Assembly: GCA_963920765.1 (NCBI GenBank)
Contig: OY987252.1
Location: 5,379,966 to 5,443,965 of the forward strand
From: Ulota crispa
Lineage: Eukaryota > Streptophyta > Bryopsida > Orthotrichales > Orthotrichaceae
Direction: 5' to 3'
DNA length: 64,000 bases
How positions within the stretch are numbered: the first letter of the stretch is position 1; the number at the start of each line of letters is the position of its first letter. The position numbers and the translations under genes were made by a program. Positions 50,354 to 62,730 of the stretch are shown in pieces. The notes under the pieces are model-generated. The model worked only from the letters and a program-made list of their open reading frames with translations. It was not told the DNA's origin and made no database searches.

Positions 50354-53300
50354 TTGGATTTCACTGCTGTGGTTCTTCCCAATAAGCAACAAATTTTTGT
50401 GTTTCTTCTAAATTGGTTTAGGGTCATGGTTAGAATCACTTCCAACAAAATTACACTATGGACATTGGAGGAAGAGAGCACAAATTTGGAATACTTTGGG
50501 AAAGTTGATATTGGAAGTGCTTTGATGTTAGAGGCCCTTTGTACCACGCTAGAAACCAACGACATTTTGGAGTGGCCATTTCAATTTTGGGATGCTGAAG
50601 ACAGGCGCTGCATCAAGAAAAAATTGGAGCGAGTAAATGGAATCTTTGCGGAGGTTTATGTTGTTGGGTTTGTGGAGGTGGATAGCAATTCACACAAACG
50701 TTGCCAGGTTGAGGGTTTGTCTGCCGTTTCAACCACTGTGGAGGTTCTATCCATCGTGGACAACAATGTCGACATTGAAGTGCCAATGGTGGATGCAGCA
50801 GTTTTGGTGGTTGCCTCATTGCAAGTGAGCGGAAATGTAGATTCCAGCAAAGTTGAGGACGTCCCTTGCAAATCTACCCTATTGCCCAAGGAGATCACAG
50901 ATTGTTATTTGGAGCAAGCTAAAAATCTGCGAGCAAAGTTGAAGAGGGTTGCAATAGTCGACCATGACTGGTGGCTGAAGACATTTGACCTAAATGGCAC
51001 TAGTGTTGTCAAATTGTAGTGCGAGGAGTGCAAGAAAGATTGTGGGGACGAGAGCAAGGATCACACAAAGGCTTACATCAATAATCTGTTCAATAGTTTT
51101 TGCCGCTCACACATTGGGAGTGCAGCCCATGTGAGGAATTTTTGCACAGCCAAGGGGGTGGACTTCAATAACCATCCATAGTTCAAGGCAAAAAATGGGA
51201 GGGCAATTACGTTAACACCTAATGATCACAAGCGGATGATTGCTCAGGGGGTCGACATTGTCCAAATAGTGATAGCAACACTTTTGGATGGGCACAAACA
51301 ATTTACAATTCTTGGGAATCCAGATGCAGAGGACACACAATGTGATTGGTTCAAGGTAAGGTGCCAATACTGCATAGACTTGATAGTGCTTTGCCCACTA
51401 AAGAAAAACCTAGAGGTCAATCTACAAAATCACGTAAGTGGTCCAAAACATAAGAAGGCCGTTTTGGACGCAGAGAAGCTGCTAAAGGAGCCAGCAAAGA
51501 TTGGGCGACCAGGGCGTCCAAGTAGGTCCAGCACCATAAGCGCCCACTTAATAAACCAAGGTGACCTTCACACATGGTTGATGCGCGGTACGTCAAATAC
51601 TTTGGAAGGTATACCCAAAACCCTAGATAGAATTGTCATTGCCAAGATGATGTGTTATGGTTTCCGTGGTCCAAGTGTAAAGTATGGGGGCAACTCTTAC
51701 ATGGTTTCTTCCTTGCTTAATGACCCTCATTCTGGTTTAGAATGGTATCCAAAGCCACATCTTTCTACTGCAATTGAAGGTTATGCTGGCATTGTTAAGG
51801 TGAGTGGGACCTTTTGGCATAGAAAATGCAATCGGCTGTCCTTGTTTGCCTAGCTATTTCTAGATCTAACTTGCCCTCTATGTGCTCAGATTCCACGTGA
51901 GAATGATTTCAAAATGAGAATCCGGAGAGAGGACTAGGCAGTGGTCAAGAGGGGCCATAAAAGCACTGCTGTAGGGATTTGTGTAGGGTATTTGTTTGTA
52001 CATGAAGTGTCCAAACACACAAGAGAACTCTCTAAGAGGTATTTCTAAGAGAAATTGCACTATTGGCATGCAAGAATAAGGATAGTGCAGCTAAAGGTGA
52101 GGAGACCAACTTTGCGTGAGAGTGCTATGAATGCAACATTTGATAACAATCTAATAAGTTTTTGTAACAATATCATCACTGCTCATAGGACAAGGGCATT
52201 TAGGGGCAAACCAGGGTTGTGGGACTTCATGAAGGATGTGGTGGCCAACATGAACAGGAATGACCGCGAACATCAATTCAGTGAAAATATCAAGTGCTTC
52301 TCACAGGCCATGCGGATCTATGGGGGCCGCTGGCTATGTGATTTATTTGCTTTGAATTTTGGAGGTCCTAGTTATGACACTATTTGTAGAGAGTGTAGGA
52401 ATGGAGTTCAGTTCATAGCAGGGGAACATGCGGACATTCTTAGGGTAGTTGCCAGTATCTACACTATTGCTGAAGTTGCACATGGGATCACTAGCCCTGT
52501 TCTGGTCATCTTTGCCAAGGACAAGACAAAGGTGAAGGGGCATGTGCCGTGGGAGGCAAGGTGGAATACACTAGTGAGATTCTGTGGCCCACAAGAAGAC
52601 CATGTTTGTATCTCAGATTATAAGCCCTTAGTGGGAGAACAAGAGGTGGGCTACAACAAGATCGTTGACTCTTTTAGGTTAGATTAGGTAAGTGGCTTTG
52701 CAAGAGTCATTGTTGTTAATCCTTTGCAAGAAAAATTGCCTTGATTAGTACTTGTTGCTTGTTGTACATGCGGGTGTTTTGACTCTCACTGGGTTAGACG
52801 CTAATGGGAAAGGATTGACCACTTGTAGATGCAGCATTGTTACTCTAGTGTGGGTCCTATCATAGGACATGCTAGTGACAATGACTCATGGAGAAGGCAG
52901 TTAATGCTTGAAGACTTCAAAGGTTTGCATGGACCATGGTTAGCAATTGATTTGGAGGGCTAAGTATTCACTTCAACTTTGAATGCGTGCAGCAAAGCGA
53001 CAAGTTTGCATGATCTGGATTACATATACAATGGTAAGAAACTACTAAATCCTATTGACAACAATGTGCGCACATTGAGGTTAGGTGGTGATCTAGCCCT
53101 CCATTAACGTATTTGTCAAGTTTTCAACCGTTTCACAGTTGGTGAACATGGATTACTTCAGGAGTATTTTGATAGGAAGGATTGCTAGAATTGAGCCAGT
53201 GCACAAAGGTTGTGTTCACAGAAGGTTAGAAATTGTTTGTGTTCCCTTTGTGAGTGTACTGATGTGCACTGTGAGCGCACTCTTGGTTTTGAGGTTTACT

Positions 53301-55245
53301 TGGAGATTTGTGCAGATGACGTCAACATGTTTCTATCTCCATGACATGATCTCCAAGATCGGATTGTGAAAGCCCCCAAGGTCTCTTTCTTTTTTAGAAT
53401 ATGGAAATTATAGATGAAGCATGGTAATCACGAGGTCATGGGTAATAATAAGCCAAAAAACCCTAAAGTGAATTTCATAAGTCAACAATGTTTCTTAGAT
53501 ATACAATTATCTTGTCATTTTTTTATTTTGCTGTTGTGCCATTTCCGTGACAAATATCTGCATCTGACTGTTCCCCTACATCTAACCGGTAGTGACTCAT
53601 GCAAGATATTCTTCTCTAAAATTGGGGAAATGGTTGGCATGGAAAGGGCATATGATTTTCATGAATTAGTGGGTTGTGCAAACACAATGAATTGTTTGTC
53701 TCAGATTGAGTACAATGCAAACGGTATTAAGTTTGGCAAGGTGCACAATAAAATGAATAATATTTGGGAGAAGCTGCATGAATTGCAGGATCATGAAATA
53801 AGACCAGATCTCGGTGATTACACATGTATGGCAACCAACAATGACATGATTAGAGCCTTGAAAGAGGGGCTAAAAGATGCGCAAAGGTTAGTCAATAGTC
53901 TGAATATGGCTCTGAGTCCACAAGCGGCCACCAAGCAGAAGGTCTTGTTCGAGAAGCCCTAGATCACAGAGCGGTCAGAGCAGCACCGCTTTGCCTTCAC
54001 GACCTCTGCAAAACGTGTCTATAGTGAAGACGAAGAAATGGAGGTGTTGCAAGAAAACCTGCAGCAAGAAGACCATGCGTTACAACGACAAGCTAAGGTA
54101 GCGGAGGCTAAACTACAAGAATTAGAAGAAGATTTATTTGACAATGGAGTTCCACCTCTCACGGTGGTTGAGAGCAAAACTCGGGATATCATCTCCAACA
54201 TGTTGGGCTGTCATGAAGAGTAGGTGTCTTCAATGTCAGTGGTGCCAAGAGTTGAATCCTTTGTGGAGTTTGATGGCCACAAAACATTTAAGTCTACTCT
54301 AGTTGGGCAGTTGAACGGTAATCCATTTTTGTCAAAGGACAGGTTGACTTGTGTGAAAAATTTCATGTGTTACAATAATAGCGATGTAGACCTTAGTGCT
54401 GCTAAATGCTCAAATACTTGTTTTGTTGGGATAGGGCCGGATGTGGGTGTTTTCTTTGTACAACGTTCTACCATCACACAACTATCCACTGTGACTGCAG
54501 CAAAGAGGAGGGAAAAATGCCAAGCTGCAAAGTCTGGGGTAGCCACTTTTGTATTGCAAGGTGTGGACATGGGTACGTGGTGGTAGGGCGTATTTAGAAA
54601 ATGCGGAGGCAAGGGGGGGGGAATTTGTGGGGATCATTGAAGCAGCTAGTGGATTTGGCAAATTGCAACAGACCTATAGGTAAGAACCCTACTTCAAATT
54701 CAAATTTTCAACTGATCCTACACTATTTCACTTGCACAATTGGGCTATACAAGTTCAAATATGATTTAACGGATTCAAAGTGGATTGATCTTGAGTGAAT
54801 TATAAGTAATGTTACTCTCATTTGTAATTCAAATTCTCATGTTTATAGCTTAGATCCTAGTGATGCAGATAACCTTAATGATTATGTATCCAACAATGCA
54901 ATGTAGTGGTTCTTTTTGTCTTTCAATTCCTTCTAAAATTGAGGTTACTTTCAATTTATGTATTCTAGCATTCAATTTTTGTGGACATAAAACTCATTTG
55001 TATTATATGTATAGTGCTCCGTATTTGTTTTGGTTGCAGGATAACCCTAATAGAATATTGCGTAAAAATTTGTCATTTTGAACCCTAAGACGTACTCTGA
55101 TGGAAGATACAAGGTATTTTTTTGGAACCCCCAAGAATCACAAAATGTTTCCATTCTAGGTACAAGTTCCTCAATTCCCTTGTGCATCTGCATACTCCAA
55201 GAAAAAGACGTTTTAGGTATTGGGAGATGTGACACTAGTTGGGTA
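50354..55245 (+). pseudogene. Zinc-finger transposase-like gene, broken
   Basis: A single frame persists from 50354 to 54620, broken by about 17 stops of all three kinds (among them 51017, 51179, 51851, 52685, 52742, 53412, 53960, 54221 and 54584) but no frameshift until a nine-G run at 54613-54621. It continues in shifted frames to about 55245. Order: an N-terminal domain, a C2H2-like finger (CEEC...FCRSHIGSAAH, 51020-51140), a second finger (CQYC...HVSGPKH, about 51365-51450), a linker with GRPGRPS, a central domain (NATFDNNLISFCNN, DLFALNFGG, CGPQEDHVC), GHASDNDSWRRQLM, a Cys/His-rich part (53150-53330), SDSCKIFFSKIGEMVGMERA (about 53592-53650) and a C-terminal coiled coil. Two BED/C2H2-like fingers before a large catalytic-like region suggest a transposase. 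It belongs, from memory, to an uncharacterised eukaryotic family. Confidence 0.65.
54613..54621 (+). other. Nine-G run at a frameshift
   Basis: The frame kept since 50354 is lost here. The next coding phase (EFVGIIEAASGFGKLQ) starts at 54621 in another frame. Homopolymer slippage is the likely cause; a sequencing or assembly error is the alternative. Confidence 0.6.
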
Positions 55246-55261
55246 TCATGAAAGTCTTGTT

Positions 55262-55400
55262 AGTCAATTAGATTAGCCATTACGGGTAAAAGCTTGGAGT
55301 AGAATCACTCAATCAGATGTGCCATTGCAAGTATAAGCTTGGGGGTAGAATTTGTCAATCAGATGTGCCATTACGGATATAAGTTTGGAGGCAAAATAAA
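55262..55400 (+). repeat. 45-46-bp tandem repeat, three units
   Basis: gccattacgggtaaaagctt, gccattgcaagtataagctt and gccattacggatataagttt start at 55276, 55321 and 55367, each followed by ggagtagaat...tcaatcagatgt. Confidence 0.75.
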
Positions 55401-55759
55401 GGGTCTCTAGGATCCAAGGGAAGGAATTGTTTGGCTTTGCAGGATCAAGGGGTGATCATTACAAGTCCAGGAGTGGATTGCAAGAGATTTTCAAGAGGCT
55501 GCAGACCCATCTTATCCAGCAGCCTAAATGAGTGCCAGATAAGAGCTTGTACCCTCTTATACCCTCTCCTTATTACTATCCTTCTACCCCTTCTACTAAT
55601 TTAGACTTAAACCCTAGTAGGCTTGCGTGTGATTTTGAGTATTGCTTTTGTTTTGGCTGTGAGTACCCAGTGTGAGTACTGCTTCTCTCGTGGAGCCTAT
55701 GAGTATTGCTTCTTTTGTGGTTATGAACATGGCATTTAAGGTTTAATACACATATCTAG

Positions 55760-56208
55760 GGCTTGCCATGGAAGTGTGAAAAAGCTACGTCCTTGAGCAC
55801 TATTGTATGTCTGATGATGGATGGTTGCAGTTTGAGTGCCGTCATGAGGATTACACTAGTTTGCTAGAAACGTGGGCGGTTGCATCAAAGCAGAACCGAG
55901 AATTAGCGAGGACAATTATGCAGTGGGTTGCGCTGCGGCTAGCGTCCTCTGATGTGGCTCTCGTGGTGGCAAAGCTATCTAGATGCTAGAGGAAGAAGTT
56001 GCTGCTTGATCAGTTTGACAAGAATGTCAACTTCTTCACAAAGTCTTGGAAACTTAGTTTGGTTCTTCCAGAGTATTTGCAGACAAATGCGCTTGACAAC
56101 CTTAGCGTGAAGGATTTGGGGAGAATCCGCTTGGCCATTTGTGGAAGTTGGACACTAGAGGTGAAAGCGCAAAGAGGGGAGGCCTCTGCAAAATGTGAGG
56201 ACATGTAG
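55760..56208 (+). pseudogene. Unrecognised protein fragment, one internal stop
   Basis: One frame reads CMSDDGWLQFECRHEDYTSL, a helix (ETWAVASKQNRELARTIMQW), AKLSRC, a TAG, then RKKLLLDQFDKNVNFFTKSW to AKCEDM and a stop at 56206-56208. It is amphipathic and rich in Leu, Trp and charge. It lies 500 bp downstream of the zinc-finger gene on the same strand and shares its type of break, so it may be a second gene of the same element. No family is assigned. Confidence 0.45.
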
Positions 56209-57738
56209 GTGACACTTGCGTTTTAGACATGAGGTGAGAAATTGAGAACCACGTATTGCTTTCAATGATATCACGCACGCACTACATTGCATTCTCTCCT
56301 AACAATTTTAGTTCACCTTGAATTCCTACAATCTTTGTCTTTTGTTCATTCCCCATGAAAAAACTTCTCATGTACTGCCCATACTATGCAAACATGGAGC
56401 GCAAGGCATGTTGAGCATTGCTATACTGCAATTTTCAAGTTTTTTTGCTAAATTTTGGAATTGAAGACATCTAAACTTTTTTGAATGGTAGACCTTGAGA
56501 TGCTTCATTCATTCTAGTTTGGTACCATTGATGCTTTTGTGTATCTGGTATCTTGAATTGGATCAAGATGTATTGGTTTGAGGAATTGCAGTGTTGTACA
56601 TACCACCCTTACTGCTGATTTTCTTGCAATGTCGAACATTGAACTAAGACTCTGTTGTTTTTGTGTATACACTTTCTAATGTGTTTACAAACACAATGCC
56701 TTCATCCAAAATGATCATTGATAGACATCATGAACCCTGAACTTTTGAATGTTGTGAAATTCAAACTCTTGGCTGCTTATTTTTGCAATTCTGATTGTTT
56801 TCAATGACTTATTAACCCTGAACTTGAAATGCTTAGCACCTAAGCCCTAAACCCTATTTCTAAATACTCAAAAACTATCAGTAAACCATGAATATGCACA
56901 CTAACCCTTATAACATTAGTACGCTAATGTCTAAATCCTAAAAAAGGTCATTAGACTACCTTGAACACAAATGTTTCTTGTATTTCTAATGAATGAAGCA
57001 TACAATCAATTACAATGGATTTCTACGTATAATGAAAGATAGGGTATCTAAAATGGCCAAATTAGGTAAATAAAGGCCTATGTATATTCTTAGAATTTAC
57101 CTATATAGCTATCAACTAACAGGATGTCAAACGCACGTGATCCATGAACATCCTAAGGAGTGCCCCCCTTGGGCCTCTACTAACCCTAAACATAAGAACC
57201 ATTACAACATCAACACCAATAACTAATTCTTCAATGTGACAAACATGACAAAATTATTAAACACTACATAAATAAATACATAAGAAAAAAAAAAATCTAC
57301 AAGTGCACACACCACACCCTTCTAAATCAAAAGGGCGCCAAAGAACACAGAGAGGCACTTCCTTGACCATTAAAATGGATGAAAATCCATGGTGTGTTTA
57401 ACTAATTTCAGTCTATGCAAAATCAAGTAATGATATTATGATATGCACAGCACAAAGGAAATTTTTTGCAAATTTTAGAGAAATGTAAAATATACAATGG
57501 AATACAGATTTTGTATACTAAAAAATGGGTGGAATAATTGGGTGCTTTATGTCCCTCATAAGCAAGTTCTCTTCTTTTGTATTCCACAAAATACCCAAAA
57601 TTACTTGAATAATCTAGCATTAATTAAAAGGAGAATTACCCCCTCTCCAATATTTATGGTTTAATAGTGAGACCAACCAAAAAAAACCAAAAGTCTCTAA
57701 TGATTGTAGTACACATAGGACAGTTAGGATAAAAGGCA
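56209..57738. other. AT-rich stretch without a gene
   Basis: Nothing recognisable. Isolated ccctaaaccct motifs occur near 56847 but are too short to be a telomeric tract. Confidence 0.4.
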
Positions 57739-57858
57739 AAGGCTCATTCAAGTTTATTAACAAGAACAATTGGAATGGGCTGATTTTTGCACCATAGGGA
57801 TTTATTATAGAGATGGTTACATGGGAATTTTTGTGGAATTAATTGACCCTAAACAAAG

Positions 57859-57880
57859 GGTGACCCCTTTGCGGGTCACC
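57859..57880. repeat. Short perfect hairpin
   Basis: ggtgaccc and gggtcacc (8 bp) flank a 6-base loop (ctttgc). The right-hand unit of the tandem duplication has lost it. Confidence 0.6.
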
Positions 57881-57942
57881 ATTTTTCAAAAGTGGCCAAA
57901 AGAGGGGGTATTTCTTTTCCCATAATTTACATGCTTAGATGG

Positions 57943-58014
57943 GGCTGAAATTTGCACTAGGGTTTTTGGCTAGGATAAGGCTGAAATTTGCATTGGGGTT
58001 TTTGGCTAGGATAA
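57943..58014 (+). repeat. 36-bp direct duplication
   Basis: ggctgaaatttgcac...gggtttttggctaggataa is repeated with period 36 (57943 and 57979). It is present only in the left unit of the larger duplication, so it is younger. Confidence 0.8.
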
Positions 58015-58514
58015 GGTGCATCCATGATTATTTGTGAAAGCACAGAAGTTGTTGTTTGTGTTGACTTCTTTGAGGCACTTATTTTGCCAAACTTGCTCTA
58101 CGGATTAGGGTAAATGGGGGGTTCATTCAATTTGGTTAGCAAAAACAATTTTAATGGGCTCATTCTTGCACCATAGAGTTTTTTTAGGGTGATGGTAATG
58201 TTAGATTTTTTGTAGAATTAATTGACTTAAAAGAAATGGTGACCTTTCTCAATTCATAGTTTTTCAGAATGTGGTAAAAGGTGGGGGCATTTTATCCTTC
58301 ATTCTTTACGTGGTTGGATGGGGCTCAAATTTGCACTATGGTTTCATGCTAAGATAAGGCACCTCTCTGTTTTTTTGTGGAGGCAATAGGGTCGTCATTA
58401 GTGGTGTCCAAGGCTTTTTTTTTGGACTTTTTGTTGCCAGATTGCATCCAGGAAAAAAAATGGCTAATAAATGACAAATAAAATTCCAAAAATGTCAAAA
58501 GAAATTGCCACACA

Positions 58515-59160
58515 CTAGTAGAATTGAGGGAAAAGACAACTATGATTTTGCAACTGCTTAAGAGTTGTAAAGGACATGGCATGACTTTTAAACAACTCTT
58601 TACAATTGTATTACTAATGAAGTTGTCTTAGAGTCACTTTTTAGTTGTTAGGGACTTATTTCAATGTAGTCACATTTTTACAATTGCAACTTTTTCATCC
58701 ACATGAAAATCATCCTTTGCCCTTCAAAAATTTCACTACCTTAGCCCCCCCTATCCTTCTTTTTCCTTTGTGGCAAGAAGTCTTTTGCATAGTTTCCAAT
58801 GTTGCATTAAATTTCCTTTGACACATACTTGTCAAAGGGGCCCATGTACTGCCAAGTGTCAGAATTTCAATCATCTAAAATAAAATTTTAATGCTTCATT
58901 TTAATGCTAATTTTGGACTTTCCATTTGTCCCTCTTTATTGACAATTGCAACGTAGTTGTCAAACAATTGGATAGCAGTTGTGGTTCAAAAACCCAAGAG
59001 TTGTAAGCCAATTGAAATATAGTTGTAAAGACGTTGCTCTATATGAGTGCTCAAACTTCCCCTTTGAGAAGTAAGCGCAAGCACAACTGGGTTTTAACAC
59101 AATTGGAAAATGAGCTATAACAGCAAGAGGGTGGATTTGGTTGTAGATTTCCAACTAAAG
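58515..59160 (+). mobile_element. CACTA-like terminus with subterminal repeats
   Basis: It starts cactagtagaattgaggga, similar to the ends of plant CACTA elements, and is followed by about ten copies of agttgt/acaatt in both orientations (agagttgtaaagg, aactctttacaattg, gtagttgtcaaacaattgg). No matching right end was found. Confidence 0.35.
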
Positions 59161-60027
59161 ATGCCTTTCAAGCAATGGATCTTGACTAACAAGCCTACAA
59201 CATACAATGATGAATAAAGAAGAGGACAACCTACTTAGTGTGCCACACACAAGGTTCCGTGGTTTATTGAAATGGGGACGCAAGTGATCATACCTCGTCA
59301 TGGGGGTTCACATATCCTACATCTTGATCGTGAATGGCCTCCATTCTTCCTTGGGTGTGGTTGTGGTGGTCAATCACTTGGGTAATGGTTCTACTCTAGA
59401 GATGAATAATTGCAATGCACTAGCAGGTGGATGGGGTAAAAACCCACTAGTAGACCGGCTCACATGACGTGGATGTGACAAATAATCACAACGTCGCGTA
59501 GATGCCGAGAGAGGATTAAGACCCACGTCTACCTCCTTTGGAGATTCTCAATAGTATTCAAAATAGAGCTAGTTGACCCTTCTGTCTCTCTAATGAACTA
59601 AATATGACAGATTGGTTTTGTCACCCACTTCCAATGACGCGGTAGATTAACCCAAGATATGAGCAGTATGTAGATCAAAAACAACAATTGAATAATTGGG
59701 CTAGGCCAAGATACTTAAGTGGATGCTAGTCTCCCCTTAAATAGTTGGTCCTCTCTTGTAAAAACAATTGGGAAAAAATCACTTGGCCTAGGGCCAAACC
59801 CCTGGCAGCTCCAAACTTTGAGGTTAGAGGGGCTGGCCTCCCTGCCTAAGAATCGGCAGTCTGTGGATCGGCAGCTAAGGACCGACAGTCTGAGAACCAG
59901 GGAGTAGAGGCTCTGGTGGTCCGTGTATTTGGGGGTCTGCCGATGCCGCTATTGCTGCGGCTGCCGCAAGGCGCACTCGTTGCAACGCTGCCGGGTTTGC
60001 AAGATAGGTTGTGACTTGGAACAAGAA
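59161..60027. other. No gene seen
   Basis: GC content is higher than average, but no recognisable frame is present. It leads into the minisatellite. Confidence 0.35.
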
Positions 60028-61300
60028 ATCAGCAAGCTTAGTGGACTGCTAATCATGCAAGCTTAGTGGCCGCAAGATTGAGATTTGACAAGAGTCAATT
60101 CTGAGACAAGGATTGTGGATTTGACAAGAATTGACTGTGAGTTTGGGGATTGGCTAGCAATGCAAGCCCAGTGGCCTTGAGCCGGCGGCTGCAAGCCCGT
60201 GGCTGTAAGCTCGGTGGCTGCAAGCTCAGTGGCTGTGGCTCAGTAGCTGCAAGCTCGGCGGCTGCAAGCTTGGGACTTGACAAGAGTCTACTGTGAGACA
60301 TGGGAGGGACTGTAGATTTGACGAGAATTGACTGTGAGTTTGGGGATCGGCTAGCAATGCGAGCCCAGTGGCCGCAAGCTTGGTGGCTGCAAGCTCAGTG
60401 GCTGCGGCTTAGTAGCTGCACGCTCAAAACTTGACAAGAGTTGACTGGGAGACAAGGGATAAGATGTGGACTCAACAAGAATTGACTGTAGCTTGAGGAT
60501 AGACTGGAGACTCGATGGGAATTGACTGTAGCTCGGGGATTGCCTGGCAATGCAAACCGGTGGTTGCAAGCTAGGTGGCTATGAGCCCGTGTCTTCAAGC
60601 TTAGTGGTTGCAAGCTCAGCGGCTGCGGCTCAGTGTCTATGAGCTTGATGGTTGCAAGCTCTAAACACAACGAGAGCCAACTGTGAGACAAGGGATAGGC
60701 TGTGGACTTGACGAGAATTGACTGTGAGGTAGGGGATAGATTGGGGACTCAATGAGAATTGACTGTGAGCTTGTAAGGAGGGGGACTCGATGAGAATTGA
60801 CTGTAGCTTGGGAATTGGCTAGCAATGAGAGCCGATGGCTGCAAGCCTGTGGCTGCGAGCTCAGGGGCTGCAAGCTCAGTGGCTACAAGCTCAACGACTG
60901 CGACTTAGTGGCTACAAGCTCAATGGCTGCAAGCTCAGCAGCTGTAAGTTCTAGACTCAATGAGAGCTAACTGTGAGATAAGAGATAGGCTGAAGACTTG
61001 ACAGGAATTGACTGTGATGTAGGAGATAGACTGGTGACTCGACGAGAATTGATTGTGAGCTCAAAAGGATAGGGATTTGATGGGAATTGACTATAGCTCG
61101 GGGATTGGCTAGCAACGCAAACCAGTGGCTGTGAGCCCGTGGCTGCGAGCTTGGTGGTTGCGAGCCCGTGGCTGCGAGCTTAGTGGCTGCAAGCTTAGAA
61201 GCTGCGGCTTAGTGGCTGCAGCTCAGTGGTTGCTGCTCAGTAGCTGCGAGCTTGTGAGGCAAGCCTAGCCTAGGAGCTTAGTAGAACAGAGAATGGTGGT
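60028..61300 (+). repeat. Complex minisatellite with higher-order units
   Basis: Short units of the type ggctgcaagctcagt (about 15 bp) alternate with gacgagaattgactgtgag-like units. They are organised into higher-order units that each begin gggg(a)attggctagcaatgc at about 60145, 60342, 60535, 60810 and 61100 (lengths about 197, 193, 275, 290 and 200 bp). Minus-strand frames such as SLQPPSLQP are by-products. Confidence 0.8.
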
Positions 61301-62597
61301 GAGCTTGTAACCAGAAAGTTGACTGTAAACTTGTGAGCTAGGCCATGCGGTGCTGAAAGAAGGCAGGGTCACTTGCCCCACCAGCTCTAGTAGCAAGGCT
61401 AGGCCTCAAGCTAAGGGAGTTAGGGAGCAAGGTAATTTTTCAGAGAGCTACTTAGAGAATTGAGAGAGCTGGCCAAACGAGGCTGAGCTGAAAGGATTTG
61501 CAAAGAGCTACTAGGAGGGCTTGTACTGGAGCAGGAGTTTTGATAGTGACTGGTCAGCGGAGTCTCAGGTAAGGGCTTCTACTCTAACTAGCTAATGACT
61601 TGGATGCAAGGAGGACTTCTAAGAAGTGTGGAAGAGCGGTATCGCCAATTGTAATCTAACTTTCTAGAAGTTAGTATGACCAATGTGACAAGGACTGTGT
61701 ACTTACTAAGTGCTATGGAGGGGCAAGTGATCTAACTCTAAGGAAGTGATTGTAAGGGACAAGCACTCAAGGGGTCATGGGCCTAAGTAACAAGAGGTGT
61801 GGGAGTGCCCAAGGGATGATTCAAGAACAAGAAGGGGATGGTAACCAAAAAAGAGGACCATTGAGTGTTCTGGGGAAGAGGTGGGCCTTGTATTTATACA
61901 TTTGGGGGAGGACACCTCGGCCCTCTATCTAGGAGATCCATAGATCCCTTGAAATCTACCAAAATCTAAGAAAAACCAAAAATGGATGAAATCTAGATGA
62001 ATTCTCCATAACTTTTGAAGCATAGCTTCAAATAACAAAGGGATGGTGGCATTGGATTCTTTGGACCCAAAATAGTCAGTTTTGGTTGTTTACACTCCCA
62101 ATTCCAAGCTACAGGGCATCGGAAAACTTGAATGAAGGGTTAGAGGTGGATGGATGAAAAACCTAGAATTGGGAATTCATCCCAAATTGAGAAGTTCACT
62201 TCCCAAGGTCTTCAAACATTGTCGGGGGAGCCGGGAAACACTCCTTGCCTCCATCAATTAGGCTCCAAATGGATACAATCTTGAACTTGGATGTTGCGCA
62301 TGTTCTTGAAATTGGATGGATGTCGCCGTTTGAGGTCTCACTGCTATTGAATCGATTTTAAACTTGGGGGATCTTCATAAGTCCTTGAGAAACTCTTCCA
62401 TGAATTTTGATGGCATTTTATTGCCATTTGTCAACCTCCTTTCACTGGGGTGGACTAGTAGCCTAGCATGGTTAATTGCTTGGAATCACGCTCTTTGAAA
62501 AGCGAAAGGTCTTGGAAACCTTAGATGTGGCCGCACCAAATTGACAATGTGACTTTGGGTTAGGAGACATGACCCTTGGCCACGGCGTGACCAATCT
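61301..62597. other. No gene seen
   Basis: No recognisable domain or repeat. Both strands carry only short frames. Confidence 0.35.
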
Positions 62598-62730
62598 ACT
62601 CCTAAACTAATCCTCTCTAATTAGGTTAGTGGGGACTTTTGGAGGTGATTCCAAGCCCCTTAGTAACAACTCCTAAACTAACCCTCTCTAATTAAGTTAG
62701 TGGGGACTTTTGGAGGAGATTCCAAGCCCC
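62598..62730 (+). repeat. 71-bp tandem duplication
   Basis: actcctaaactaa...ttagtggggacttttggagg...gattccaagcccc occurs at 62598-62659 and 62669-62730 with only three or so differences, joined by a 9-base spacer (ttagtaaca). Confidence 0.85.

Larger units (their letters stand above)
57739..58365 (+). repeat. Diverged tandem duplication, period about 379 bp
   Basis: gggctgatttttgcaccata at 57777 returns as gggctcattcttgcaccata at 58156. The match continues through attaattgac, gtgacc and gatggggct.aaatttgcac to the gctaggataagg / gctaagataagg ends. Confidence 0.65.

Noticed and set aside
52685-52693. Splice donor (AG|GTAAGT) in the zinc-finger gene
   Set aside because: Coding sequence continues in the same frame straight through it.
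3-55245. A changed genetic code (TAA/TAG read as Gln, as in some green algae)
   Set aside because: TGA is also frequent inside the frames, many TAGs fall where Trp fits better, and real frameshifts exist in two of the loci.
60095-60873. Pro/Ser/Leu-Gln repeat proteins on the minus strand
   Set aside because: They are by-products of the minisatellite; unit lengths vary and no start or regulatory signal is seen.
60028-61300. CRISPR array
   Set aside because: There are no constant repeats with unique equal-length spacers; both parts are repetitive, and the sequence is eukaryotic.
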